NCBI GenBank assembly: GCA_943842505.1
Contig: CALTDI010000004.1
Span: 186,001 to 250,000, forward strand
Direction of reading: 5' to 3'
Length of the DNA: 64,000 nucleotides
From: an uncultured Pseudomonadales bacterium
Lineage (GTDB): Bacteria; Pseudomonadota; Gammaproteobacteria; Pseudomonadales; Pseudohongiellaceae
The notes under the pieces are model-generated. The model was not told the DNA's origin. It was given only the letters and a program-made list of their open reading frames with translations, and did no database searches. The position numbers and the translations under genes were made by a program. Below, piece by piece: positions 37,284-45,300 of this stretch (its first letter is position 1; each line of letters opens with the position of its first letter).

Positions 37284-37826
37284 CTAATGGTGATGCCCCC
37301 CAACGCCATGGACGTGGCCATGGGAAATCTCTTCAGCCGTAGCATCTCGAATATCAACTACCTGAACTTCGTAATAGAGAGTCTTTCCAGCCAACGGATG
37401 ATTGAAATCCACATCGGCGTTGAATTTTCCGGCCTTTACTATAACGACGGCCCGCCTTCCCTGATCGGTGTCAACCGTAGCCGGCATGCCAGGCAGTATC
37501 TTCTTGACTGGCCCAGGAAATTGCAGATGTTTGATTGGCACTCTATGCTCAGAATTCGGACGCCGATATCCATAGGCATCATCCGGTTTCAGCGTAATCT
37601 CTATCGCATCACCTATCTTCTTGCCTTCCAGGGCTTTTTCTAGCCCCACTACAACATTGTGAAAACCATGCAGGTAATACAGCGGATCACTGCCATGGGA
37701 TTCTTCACGCCAATCTGCACGCTCGCCATCTTCTGCGACTTCTGCAAGACGATAATGAAAACTCACTACCTTGTTCATTGTAATAGTTTGTTCGGCGCTT
37801 GCGCCTGTGGAATCAACTTCGGACAT
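37284..37826 (-). CDS. SlyD-like FKBP-type peptidyl-prolyl isomerase
   Basis: A 180-residue cytoplasmic foldase. The FKBP core is interrupted by the SlyD-type IF chaperone domain: LYYLHGFHNVVVGLEKALEGKKIGD, PDDAYGYRRPN, then the inserted segment and VDFNHPLAGKTLYYEVQVVDI. The C-terminus is His-rich (GHVHGVGGHHH), shorter than the E. coli SlyD metal tail but able to bind nickel or zinc. The start has AGGAG six bases upstream. A short extra N-terminus (about 16 residues) precedes the core. Confidence 0.9.
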   Translation of the reverse strand: MSEVDSTGASAEQTITMNKVVSFHYRLAEVAEDGERADWREESHGSDPLYYLHGFHNVVVGLEKALEGKKIGDAIEITLKPDDAYGYRRPNSEHRVPIKHLQFPGPVKKILPGMPATVDTDQGRRAVVIVKAGKFNADVDFNHPLAGKTLYYEVQVVDIRDATAEEISHGHVHGVGGHHH

Positions 37827-38000
37827 TGCATTCTCCTGCGTGAAACCGGATTCTAGCAGATGAAAGTCAACTTTATGTAGCCCTGAAACCTACTCGGCGA
37901 GATTAGCCGAAACTAATACAGATCCGAGAAGCCACGATTATCTGTTGGTGAAACTATCTCGACTTGCTACTCTCAAGATAAGCGCCGCCGAGACATTACT

Positions 38001-38996
38001 ATGCTCCCTGAAGATCCAGATTCCAAATTACCTATCCCCTTAGATGATGCTGAGGGCTATCTGAATAGACTAAACCACTACCTCGCTCTCTCCCTATCCC
38101 TTCCCGAACGTGCCGCGAGGGCTCTGGGCTCCCTAGTCGGAGGCAGCACTCTGCTGCTGACTAAGACGTTAATTCCAACTGCTATTAAAAATTCCAATAG
38201 CTATCGCTTCACTCTCGGCATGTTTCAAACTTTTCTGATCAACAACGTGGCGCAGATTGATGACATTAAAACCGACATAGAGCTGAAAGAGCATTTCCTG
38301 AACAGGAAGCTTCTAGGAACATCTCTGGAAGCGGCAGGTTTATTAACGATGCACCTTTCTCCGGTTTGGGTATTTGCCATCGCTTCCGATGCGGCCAAAG
38401 GAGGCCAGGTTTTCTTGAAGCGCTTAGTTCAGCACCTCAAAGAGAGCGAGATAATCAGCGCCGATAGCGACCCCCAATCGCTGGAGCAGGTGTTACTCTC
38501 GATTCATGATATGGGTCGCCAGGGCGCCACGGCTATCGATACACCGCCGCTGTCGATGCCAGAAATTGAAGAGCTGGCAACCGAATTACGAGCATCTACA
38601 AAGGCATTGAGAGATAACTCGGCGAACCTTATACCCAAATTTGAATCACTATGGGCACAGATCAGCCAGATCGCTAAAAAAGAAAACCTTAGCACTGATC
38701 AAGTCCTTGGCATGCTATCTATCAGCGCGGCCTCCCTGGCTCAGGCTGGCGTAGGAACAGCCGGCGCAGTAGGAAAGACCGGCTTCTACTTTCTTGACGA
38801 AGTCATCTTGAATGATTATCGCGACACCCTGATTCACATTGCCGAAACCGGCTCTCTCAACTATATGCAGAAAAATATGCAGCCATTTCTTAGTAATGCC
38901 CAATCACATTTCGATTTCAAAAAAGAAACCAGCTCTCAGACCTGGTTCAAAATCAGTATAAAAAAATTGACGCGCCAACTAAGACCAAAAAAATAG
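38001..38996 (+). CDS. Hypothetical protein, 331 residues, mostly helical
   Basis: I do not recognise this family. Moderately hydrophobic stretches lie at about 40-60 (ALGSLVGGSTLLLTKTLIP), 110-135 (AAGLLTMHLSPVWVFAIASDAA) and 235-265 (LAQAGVGTAGAVGKTGFYFL). The middle is a polar helical region (190-225) and the C-terminus is very basic (KISIKKLTRQLRPKK). The alternation of Gly/Ala-rich hydrophobic segments with amphipathic helices suggests a membrane-associated protein. It stands alone; the 242 bases after it contain only short repeats. Confidence 0.5.
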   Translation: MLPEDPDSKLPIPLDDAEGYLNRLNHYLALSLSLPERAARALGSLVGGSTLLLTKTLIPTAIKNSNSYRFTLGMFQTFLINNVAQIDDIKTDIELKEHFLNRKLLGTSLEAAGLLTMHLSPVWVFAIASDAAKGGQVFLKRLVQHLKESEIISADSDPQSLEQVLLSIHDMGRQGATAIDTPPLSMPEIEELATELRASTKALRDNSANLIPKFESLWAQISQIAKKENLSTDQVLGMLSISAASLAQAGVGTAGAVGKTGFYFLDEVILNDYRDTLIHIAETGSLNYMQKNMQPFLSNAQSHFDFKKETSSQTWFKISIKKLTRQLRPKK

Positions 38997-39174
38997 GTTT
39001 CCAAACTGAAACTTCCACTTAGCATTGACTAAATTCTCCAAAACTCTAGCTAAATCCCACAGCATTGAAGAAATCATTACCATCGCAAATTCATTGTGTT
39101 AGCTTGAAATCGTCCAAATCACTACGAAGTCAACGGGGTTCGAGAAGGACGAAACTACTTACACTATTTGATTA

Positions 39175-39191
39175 ATGCAGGAGGGCTGCAT
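39175..39191 (+). repeat. Short hairpin with GAGGG loop upstream of the HTH gene
   Basis: ATGCAG and CTGCAT form a perfect 6-bp stem around the loop GAGGG, 48 bases before the HTH start. The loop and adjoining bases read GGAGGG, a purine-rich motif of the sort bound by CsrA/RsmA or ribosomes. It is too far upstream to be the HTH gene's own ribosome-binding site. Confidence 0.4.
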
Positions 39192-39238
39192 CCGGCTCAA
39201 GAATCCAAAAAATTCACTGTCGCATGGGGCAATAGATT

Positions 39239-39547
39239 ATGACTCAGGATCAATTTACAAAATTTTCACCAATCACAGTTGCAGTAAAAAAGAACGTAAG
39301 ACAATTGAGATTGAATGCTGGCTACTCGATGAATGAGGGCGCACGTTTACTCGGCGTTTCTCGCAAGCAATTAGAGGATATTGAAACTATCCGCAACTAT
39401 GGCTGTCACTTAGACCTTGAGCTTCTCGCGAAGATGAAGGTCATCTACAAGACCTCTCTGGACCAGCTCGTAGGTGAAGTCCCCGAAGACTACTACTCAG
39501 ATTACTATGTTCGACCTCGTAAGCGGCTGGGCTCGAAACCTCGCTAG
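39239..39547 (+). CDS. Small XRE-type helix-turn-helix protein
   Basis: A 102-residue protein with an N-terminal helix-turn-helix of the Cro/C1 type: KNVRQLRLNAGYSMNEGARLLGVSRKQLEDIE (residues about 18-49), then a helix ending near LVGEVPEDY. The C-terminal tail is basic (RPRKRLGSKPR). It is probably a DNA-binding regulator; no target is evident. It stands between an unknown gene and a small conserved-looking gene on the same strand. Confidence 0.7.
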   Translation: MTQDQFTKFSPITVAVKKNVRQLRLNAGYSMNEGARLLGVSRKQLEDIETIRNYGCHLDLELLAKMKVIYKTSLDQLVGEVPEDYYSDYYVRPRKRLGSKPR

Positions 39548-39624
39548 AACCCCAAAGCAGGCTTATTGGCTTGGGCCTGTTGAAACCGAGTCCGGCGCCA
39601 ATAACGATTGAGTTTCCCGCCATC

Positions 39625-39653
39625 TGGCCGAAAGTACCGAATTGATGTATAAT
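39625..39653 (+). promoter_or_regulatory. Possible sigma-70 promoter of the 58-residue protein gene
   Basis: A consensus -10 hexamer TATAAT lies at 39648-39653. At 17 bases upstream the -35 position reads TGGCCG, a poor match. The -10 falls 34 bases before the ATG, a sensible leader length. Low certainty because of the weak -35. Confidence 0.35.
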
Positions 39654-39686
39654 TGCGGGCTTTTGTGGCAATAGAGAAAGTTAGGC

Positions 39687-39863
39687 ATGGCAAATAAATC
39701 AAAAAAAGACGCAGCGGTAAGTAATCGCGCTGATCTAGCAGAACACGTAGACGCATTCCTAAAGGGCGGCGGTAAAGTTCAGCAAATTCCTTCAGGTGTT
39801 AGCGGTCAAACATCGACCAGTGGCCCCCGGCAGATAGTGCTTAGCCACAAAACCAGCTCCTAA
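39687..39863 (+). CDS. Small basic protein, 58 residues (SutA-like C-terminal pattern)
   Basis: A 58-residue protein starting MANKSKKDAAVSNRADLAEHV and continuing with FLKGGGKVQQIPSGVSGQTS. The pattern of a short basic start, an L-x-x-FL-x-GGGKV helix end and a polar tail recalls the small gammaproteobacterial proteins related to the SutA transcription cofactor, but it is much shorter and I am not sure of homology. AGGC precedes the ATG and a good -10 (TATAAT, 39648-39653) lies 34 bases upstream. The stop is TAA at 39861-39863. Codon use resembles that of neighbouring genes. Confidence 0.65.
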   Translation: MANKSKKDAAVSNRADLAEHVDAFLKGGGKVQQIPSGVSGQTSTSGPRQIVLSHKTSS

Positions 39864-39935
39864 GACTAAATCCTCCACAACTACCCGCTGCGATGGTGCT
39901 AAAGCGCTCCATTGTGGCATTGCAGCGCCTGCAGA

Positions 39936-40820
39936 TTAGAGTTGATTGATCTCGTAGCCCTTCTGGGCGAGCAAATCCAGCAGTCCATTCTCACCCACAA
40001 TATGCGCTGCACCTACCAGAACAAACTCGGTGTCAGCATCCTGCAGCATTCTGTCGATTTGTGGAATCCACTTCAGGTTTCGCTGATACAAAAGCGAATC
40101 ATAGAGCTCCGGCGCTTCGGCCTTCATGTCTTCCACAAACAACTCTGAAAGGCCTGCCGCATCACCGGAACGCCAGACTCCTATCATGCTCTCCATAACG
40201 TCACCGGTCTCTTCGAGGTCTTTCAATGAAAGTAGAATGAATTCGCTTTCATTGCCCTCTCCCATTGCCGAAATGAAGCCTATCTGTTCCTGGACCGTCT
40301 CTAATTGTCCCTCTGCTTTTCCGTCTCCCAGTGCCCGAGTGTGAAAAAATGCATCTACACCCTGAGGCGTAAAACCCATGCTCTGAAATACCAATATCTG
40401 AAGAGTACTAATCAAGAGGCCAGGTTTGAATTTCTCCAACATGGCGATAGGCAAGCCAGCCGTAGCCGTATAGGCAGCAAGTGCCGTATAGGCTTCGTCA
40501 CTAAGAACTGTGCGCAGCGATCTCTCATCGCTATAGGTTAGCTGCTGCAACATCTGAGCCTGTACCGACAGGTCATTCATCGAACCGATGTCGGTTTCGA
40601 AGATCAGCTCCGAGCTGGCCTGATAGGCCTCCTCGAACTCACTGGGCAAGGGATAGTCTCCCGGACGCAGCAGGTGCACAGTTCCACCAAGATAAAGGAT
40701 GTTATCGCCCGAGCGTACTGACCAAACAGAGGTGTCTGCCAAGGTCTGCGATGTGCCTAGTAATAGCCCACAAACAAGAACAGCGAAGGATCGAAGTTCC
40801 ATTCTAATTAGCTTTTCCAT
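39936..40820 (-). CDS. TraB/GumN family protein with signal peptide
   Basis: A 294-residue exported protein of the TraB/PrgY/GumN family. The signal peptide (about residues 1-27, LRSFAVLVCGLLLGTSQTLA) precedes LYLGGTVHLLRPGDYPLPSEFEEAY and the C-terminal VLVGAAHIVGENGLLDLLAQKGYEI. Some relatives are metalloproteases of the Tiki type, with conserved G-x-x-H and late Glu/His; GTVH and GAAH fit this. Function in bacteria is not established. ATG 40820 has GGAGG eight bases upstream, so I use it rather than the longer frame. Confidence 0.82.
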   Translation of the reverse strand: MEKLIRMELRSFAVLVCGLLLGTSQTLADTSVWSVRSGDNILYLGGTVHLLRPGDYPLPSEFEEAYQASSELIFETDIGSMNDLSVQAQMLQQLTYSDERSLRTVLSDEAYTALAAYTATAGLPIAMLEKFKPGLLISTLQILVFQSMGFTPQGVDAFFHTRALGDGKAEGQLETVQEQIGFISAMGEGNESEFILLSLKDLEETGDVMESMIGVWRSGDAAGLSELFVEDMKAEAPELYDSLLYQRNLKWIPQIDRMLQDADTEFVLVGAAHIVGENGLLDLLAQKGYEINQL

Positions 40821-40969
40821 CCCGGGCGCCTCCAAGAAATAAATATCAATAACAGTGTCAGTCAATGACCAGGCATTTTCTACACTTGTTTTACACGACT
40901 AGCCGTTAAAGGTAGCATGCCCGCATTCCGCGTAAAAGCGAATCACTTCCACAAACCGACAAAGTATTT

Positions 40970-41329
40970 ATGTCAAAACTAGTATTCAGGCTGCGCAACG
41001 TTCCCGAAGATGAAGCCCAAGACGTGCGTGAGATTTTGGAGAATAATGACATAGGCTATTTTGAAACCTCGGCCGGCAATTGGGGCATCTCCTTGCCTGC
41101 CATTTGGATAAACGAGACAGAAGAATTTGAACAGGCGCGCCAACTCATTGACGAGTATCAGGCTGAACGCACAGAACGTTTGCGAAGAGAATACCAAGCA
41201 AAGAAGGCTAAGGGAGAAGCAAAAACAATTTGGCATAGCCTCAAGGAAAGCCCAGTAAAGTTCGTAGCCTTTACCATGCTAATCGCGGCTGTACTCTATG
41301 TCTGGGCACAAGCGTTCGTATTATTTTGA
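40970..41329 (+). CDS. DUF6164 family protein
   Basis: A 119-residue protein of a family seen mainly in gammaproteobacteria. The soluble N-terminus (MSKLVFRLRNVPEDEAQDVREIL, WGISLPAIWI) precedes a charged coiled helix (about 55-85, rich in R/E/K). A C-terminal membrane helix follows (VKFVAFTMLIAAVLYVWAQAFVLF, cited in two parts: about residues 95-107 and 108-118). The function is unknown. It converges on the PilZ gene. Confidence 0.8.
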   Translation: MSKLVFRLRNVPEDEAQDVREILENNDIGYFETSAGNWGISLPAIWINETEEFEQARQLIDEYQAERTERLRREYQAKKAKGEAKTIWHSLKESPVKFVAFTMLIAAVLYVWAQAFVLF

Positions 41330-41368
41330 GCTATTGCAATATTTGGCTAGGAGTTACCGTGCGGGCGA

Positions 41369-41752
41369 CTAAGCGAGCTTCCCGTACTCATCAAGCTCAG
41401 CGCTTTCAGAAAGCTGTGAAGTGACATCTGCATCGTCTGTGTCGAAATCGAGATCTTCTTCTGGAGGTGACCAAATATCTTCGCAGCTTTCGATGAATTG
41501 CAGGCCAATGTTTCGTTTGTCGACACGCGTTACTTGCACGGGTAATGCGGGCATTGATTCGTCCCAACCTTCACCGCGAATTTTAACATCTAACTCCATC
41601 ATGACGAAGAAATTCAGATCTTCGTCTAACTTGATCGATACGCCACTTACGGACATATCCTGAATATTACAGGTAATCGTGCCCAGAAGTGGATGGCTAA
41701 GGCTAGCCCAAAAATCCACCTCTACCCGTTTATGTCGTCTTCTTTCCCTCAT
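41369..41752 (-). CDS. PilZ-domain protein
   Basis: A 127-residue protein made of a single PilZ domain, which binds cyclic di-GMP. RRRHKRVEVDFWASL carries the N-terminal Arg motif (R-x3-R) and DMSVSGVSIKL the D/N-x-S-x2-G motif, so c-di-GMP binding is likely. The tail is acidic (EEDLDFDTDDADV). It is alone; the candidate small RNA begins about 340 bases upstream of it on the other strand. Confidence 0.88.
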   Translation of the reverse strand: MRERRRHKRVEVDFWASLSHPLLGTITCNIQDMSVSGVSIKLDEDLNFFVMMELDVKIRGEGWDESMPALPVQVTRVDKRNIGLQFIESCEDIWSPPEEDLDFDTDDADVTSQLSESAELDEYGKLA

Positions 41753-42053
41753 AGCCTCATACTCGTGTTACATGCTTTAGTACGATTGATCAGTACTGAT
41801 TGTAATTTACCTGTGCACCCAATTGAATTCGCTGTTCTTGATTAGTCAGCCAACTATGTGATCTGGCGCTCAATTCTACACGCAACTAGCCCCAATTTCA
41901 TATTCAAGCTAAATGGATTGTCAGCTATCTGGAATGGCTAAACCCTAGGCAAGATTTCAAGGCTTGCCCAATCCATGAATCTCATGAGGTAGATCTATTC
42001 ACAAATCAGCCAGCTTTGACTGCCCTGCGCTTACCCTGCAACTGCTTCTGTGC
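41753..42053. other. Intergenic stretch without a recognisable gene
   Basis: About 300 bases between the PilZ start and the small-RNA promoter. I see no open frame with a ribosome-binding site on either strand and no clear repeat. The end next to 41753 must contain the PilZ promoter, but no near-consensus hexamers stand out. Confidence 0.5.
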
Positions 42054-42082
42054 TTTACAGTCCCGAGAATGTGTTATATAAA
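42054..42082 (+). promoter_or_regulatory. Near-consensus sigma-70 promoter of a candidate small RNA
   Basis: TTTACA (42054-42059) and TATAAA (42077-42082) are separated by exactly 17 bases, five of six matches to each consensus hexamer. Transcription would begin at about 42089. No protein-coding gene follows on this strand before an intrinsic terminator. Confidence 0.7.
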
Positions 42083-42089
42083 TTCACCA

Positions 42090-42333
42090 GGCTTTTGTTA
42101 GTAGTTCTAACAGGGGGGATTTGCTAACAATACTTGGCTACCCTGGCATTAAAAGGAGGTGATCCCATCAATAGTCAATCTATTAAGGGAGCCTCCAGTT
42201 ACTCTATCTAAGTTGTTTGCATAAGACTTACCTGGGTAATTGGAGGGGTTTCGCTGAAGCAATTCACGATTCCTTTGCTCCCACAAGTAGTAGATCCCGC
42301 TATCGCGTTTAGTGATAGCGGGATTTTCTTTTT
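42090..42333 (+). ncRNA. Candidate small RNA of about 245 nt, no coding frame
   Basis: A transcript unit bounded by a strong promoter (42054-42082) and a strong intrinsic terminator (42294-42333), with no convincing ORF. Predicted elements: a 6-bp hairpin TGTTAG/CTAACA (42096-42112); a nested hairpin in which GGAGG (42155-42159) pairs with CCTCC (42192-42196), TCCC with GGGA, and AATAG with CTATT; and a third possible stem in the 3' half (GGAG near 42242, CTCC near 42278). AAGGAGGTGATCC at 42153-42165 is the exact complement of the usual 16S rRNA 3' tail. Several GGA motifs also allow an Rsm/Csr-type RNA. It does not look like 6S RNA or tmRNA. A 21-codon frame from the GTG at 42159 overlaps the Shine-Dalgarno itself and is unlikely. 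Confidence 0.6.
42294..42333 (+). terminator. Intrinsic terminator of the candidate small RNA
   Basis: An 11-bp perfect stem, ATCCCGCTATC (42294-42304) with GATAGCGGGAT (42314-42324), a 9-base loop, and then TTTCTTTTT. The T-run lies only on the plus-strand side, so it ends a plus-strand transcript and does not serve the convergent helicase gene. Confidence 0.88.
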
Positions 42334-42358
42334 AAGAAACAGAAGTTTTCTCTCTAAG

Positions 42359-45300
42359 CTAGCGACTACCCAAGTAACTACGCAGCCGTGGTGGAAAATT
42401 TTTCTTGATCAATGCCTGCTGCAAATTCCATTGCTCGGCCGCATCAACTTCCCTAAGAAAACTCACCTTATCTGATTCCAATACTGCTATCGGAATTCCA
42501 TTCTCATAGAGCACTCGATTCTTACTAAGCCTCGACAACTTCCGATTGGGCAGAATTAGATTGAGAAGGTTGAGCGGATCGACAGCACTGAGGCTGTAAT
42601 AGTTTACTTTGCTCTCATCGCTGCGCTTCTTAAACTTGCGCAGAGCGTCAACAGTTTCAGGAAAGGCAAACTGCTCACCGCCAACTCCAGCTATAAAGCG
42701 GCCGCCGCGAATGCTTCCCCGCAACTCCATCTTACGCAGAGCTGCCAGCAATACCCTCCACGGTGGAGCAAACAATTCTCTCTCTAATAGGCCACGAAAC
42801 AAGACTCCCCAACGCTGAAGATAAATGCCTATGAGACGCTCCAGCTGACCTTCATCGAGAACATCCCAATGCCGGGTATTGCCTGTCGATAAATCTTGTC
42901 GATTATCTGTTTCCAGAAGACTCCACCTGCCCGCATCCTCGACACCGAACATAGCCTTGCGCCCACGCCTCCTATGCGCACTAGGCTTCTTTTTATTGGG
43001 AGTTAGTAGGGCACGCAAGCCGGTAAAGCTATCACTGGTTATCCTGGCGCTCGAAACCAGTTCGGCGAGACCTTGTTCCAGCTGTGCTTTGAGCAGGCCA
43101 GTGCGCTGTTGAATCTGGTCGAAGAAGCTGGCACCGTTACTCGCTAGATCCGATTCAATTCTCTTTGCCAGCTCACTGATAGACGCGACATCTTCATTAG
43201 CTTGTGATGAAGAGAGAGCCTTCCATATATCCAAGTTGGCGCGACTGACAATAGATATAGGTGTCGACTTGATTGGGCCAGATGATTTCGAAGACTTTAG
43301 CTCCTTGCGTCGCTGCATACGTAATGACGGGCTCGGCAGTGAGTAACGACCCCACACTATCCTGCCGCTGATACACATTACATCTAGCCAACTCGGGTCG
43401 TAGTCGGCGACCCTCGCCGGATAGAGGTCTGCCTCCCAACTCGCAGCTGGCGCCGCTATGCCATCCAATAGCCCCAAGGTATTCTGTAGGCGCGTTTGCC
43501 CATCGAGCGCCGGCTCTTTAGCTGTCACCGTATCGATCGCAGGCTCTGTGACCGCAACCAATTGATGATTGTCGAATAAAAATTCAGTATAGGTTTGCAG
43601 TGATACTGGCTTAATACTTTTACGATGCGCATCGATGGTATAACGATGAATTCGCTGCAGTAGCCTGCGTTCACACCATTCGACGACCGTATCGTCAGTT
43701 GTCTTGTGCTTGCGAGCAGCCTGAGTAAATTGCCCCTGAAACGCGAAGCCTTCGACTTCCAGAGCCAGTAGTGCGAAATCAATCTCGGCAACATCGATAG
43801 CCAATTCCGTTGCCAATTGCTGCGACCGAATGGGCCCCAGGCATTCAAGCCTGGAGCGCACAATCTCGCGCAGAGCATCCTGACGATCCCACTTCTTCTT
43901 AAGTATGAACGCAGGAATCTCCGGCAATGCTTGCAGTGACTCTAGCTGTGGGTAGAGCGCCAGGAAACAGCCAAGTTTTTCGGTAGCGATCAACAACTCG
44001 TTTGGCAACCCCGTTAATTTGAGGCTGCGCCCGGCATCGAACAATACCGCCTGCCATGTTTGATAGTTCGCGTTGGATTCGAATTCCTGCTTGCTCATAT
44101 AGGCGAGGCTGAAAAGGCCGTCATGAAACTCTTCGACGTTATTGATGTAGGGCCATGCCTCATCTCTTACTCTTGCGATCGCCTCTTCGTCTAATAAACT
44201 AAAATCTTTCGCCTCGCCCGGGTCTGCCCAACTTCTATTACGAATCGCATTGGTGCGTCTCTCCTCAAAGGGCGCATCATCGAGGAAGGCATAGGGCCTA
44301 GCGTTGATTATTTCTTGCGCAAACGGAGAGGGCTCGCGTAAATCTTTTGCGATAAGCGTCAATTTATCTTGTTCAATATCGGCTATAAGCTCCGTGAGCT
44401 CTTCAATATCCATGGCCTCTGTTAAACAGTCATGAATTGTCTGATTAACAAGAGGGTGGTCTGGCACCTCGCGCCTACCCGTGATGTTTTCGGCGCAGGC
44501 AATCTGATCTGGAAAAACATGCGCCACGAGATCTTCTGCATCCATACGCTGAAACTGCGGAGGTACGCGCTTGCCGTTGCGATTGCGCTGAATCGCGAGA
44601 GAGCGCGTCGCATTCCAACGCCATCGAACTTCAAACATTGGCGCATCGAGTAAGGCCTGAACCAACACGTCTCTTACCGTTGCAGATTGTAGATACTTAA
44701 ATACATCGTCCAGTGGAAAGCTATGAATAGACCCCAGGGAAATGACAATGCTGTCTTCGTTGGCCGCTGCCTGTAGTTCGAAGTTAAATGATTTACAGAA
44801 ACGCTTTCGCAGTGCCAAACCCCAGCCACGGTTGATTCGACTTCCAAATGGCGAGTGAATGACAACATGCATATCACCCACCTCATCGAAGAAGCGCTCC
44901 ATCACTATGGAGGTGCGGGTGGGCATCTCACCCAGAGCATTCATACCGGTCTCCAGGTACTCCACCAATTGCGTCGCGCCTTCGCGTGGAAGCCCCGCGC
45001 TATCTACCAGCCACTGCACGGCCGCATTCGCGGAGTCGTTGATGAGAAGGTCGGCAATTCTCTGGCGCAGTGCCGAAACGGCCTGGGACAGCTCCCGTGT
45101 TCGACCAAGGCCTTCGCCAAACCAAAAGGGTATCGTGGGCTGCATGCCCTGTGCATCACGCACTCGAACCTTAAGCCCGTCCACGCGCAACATCTGCCAA
45201 CTGTGAGTGCCAAGTGTAAAGACATCCCCAGGCAGCGCCTCCAGTGCGAAGTCTTCGTTCAAGCTGCCTACGACAATATCTTCAGGGTCCAGCACAACCT

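Noticed and set aside
42090..42333. 6S RNA, tmRNA or a c-di-GMP riboswitch as identity of the small RNA
   Set aside because: The hallmark sequences and pairings of those RNAs are absent, and no gene follows for a riboswitch to control.
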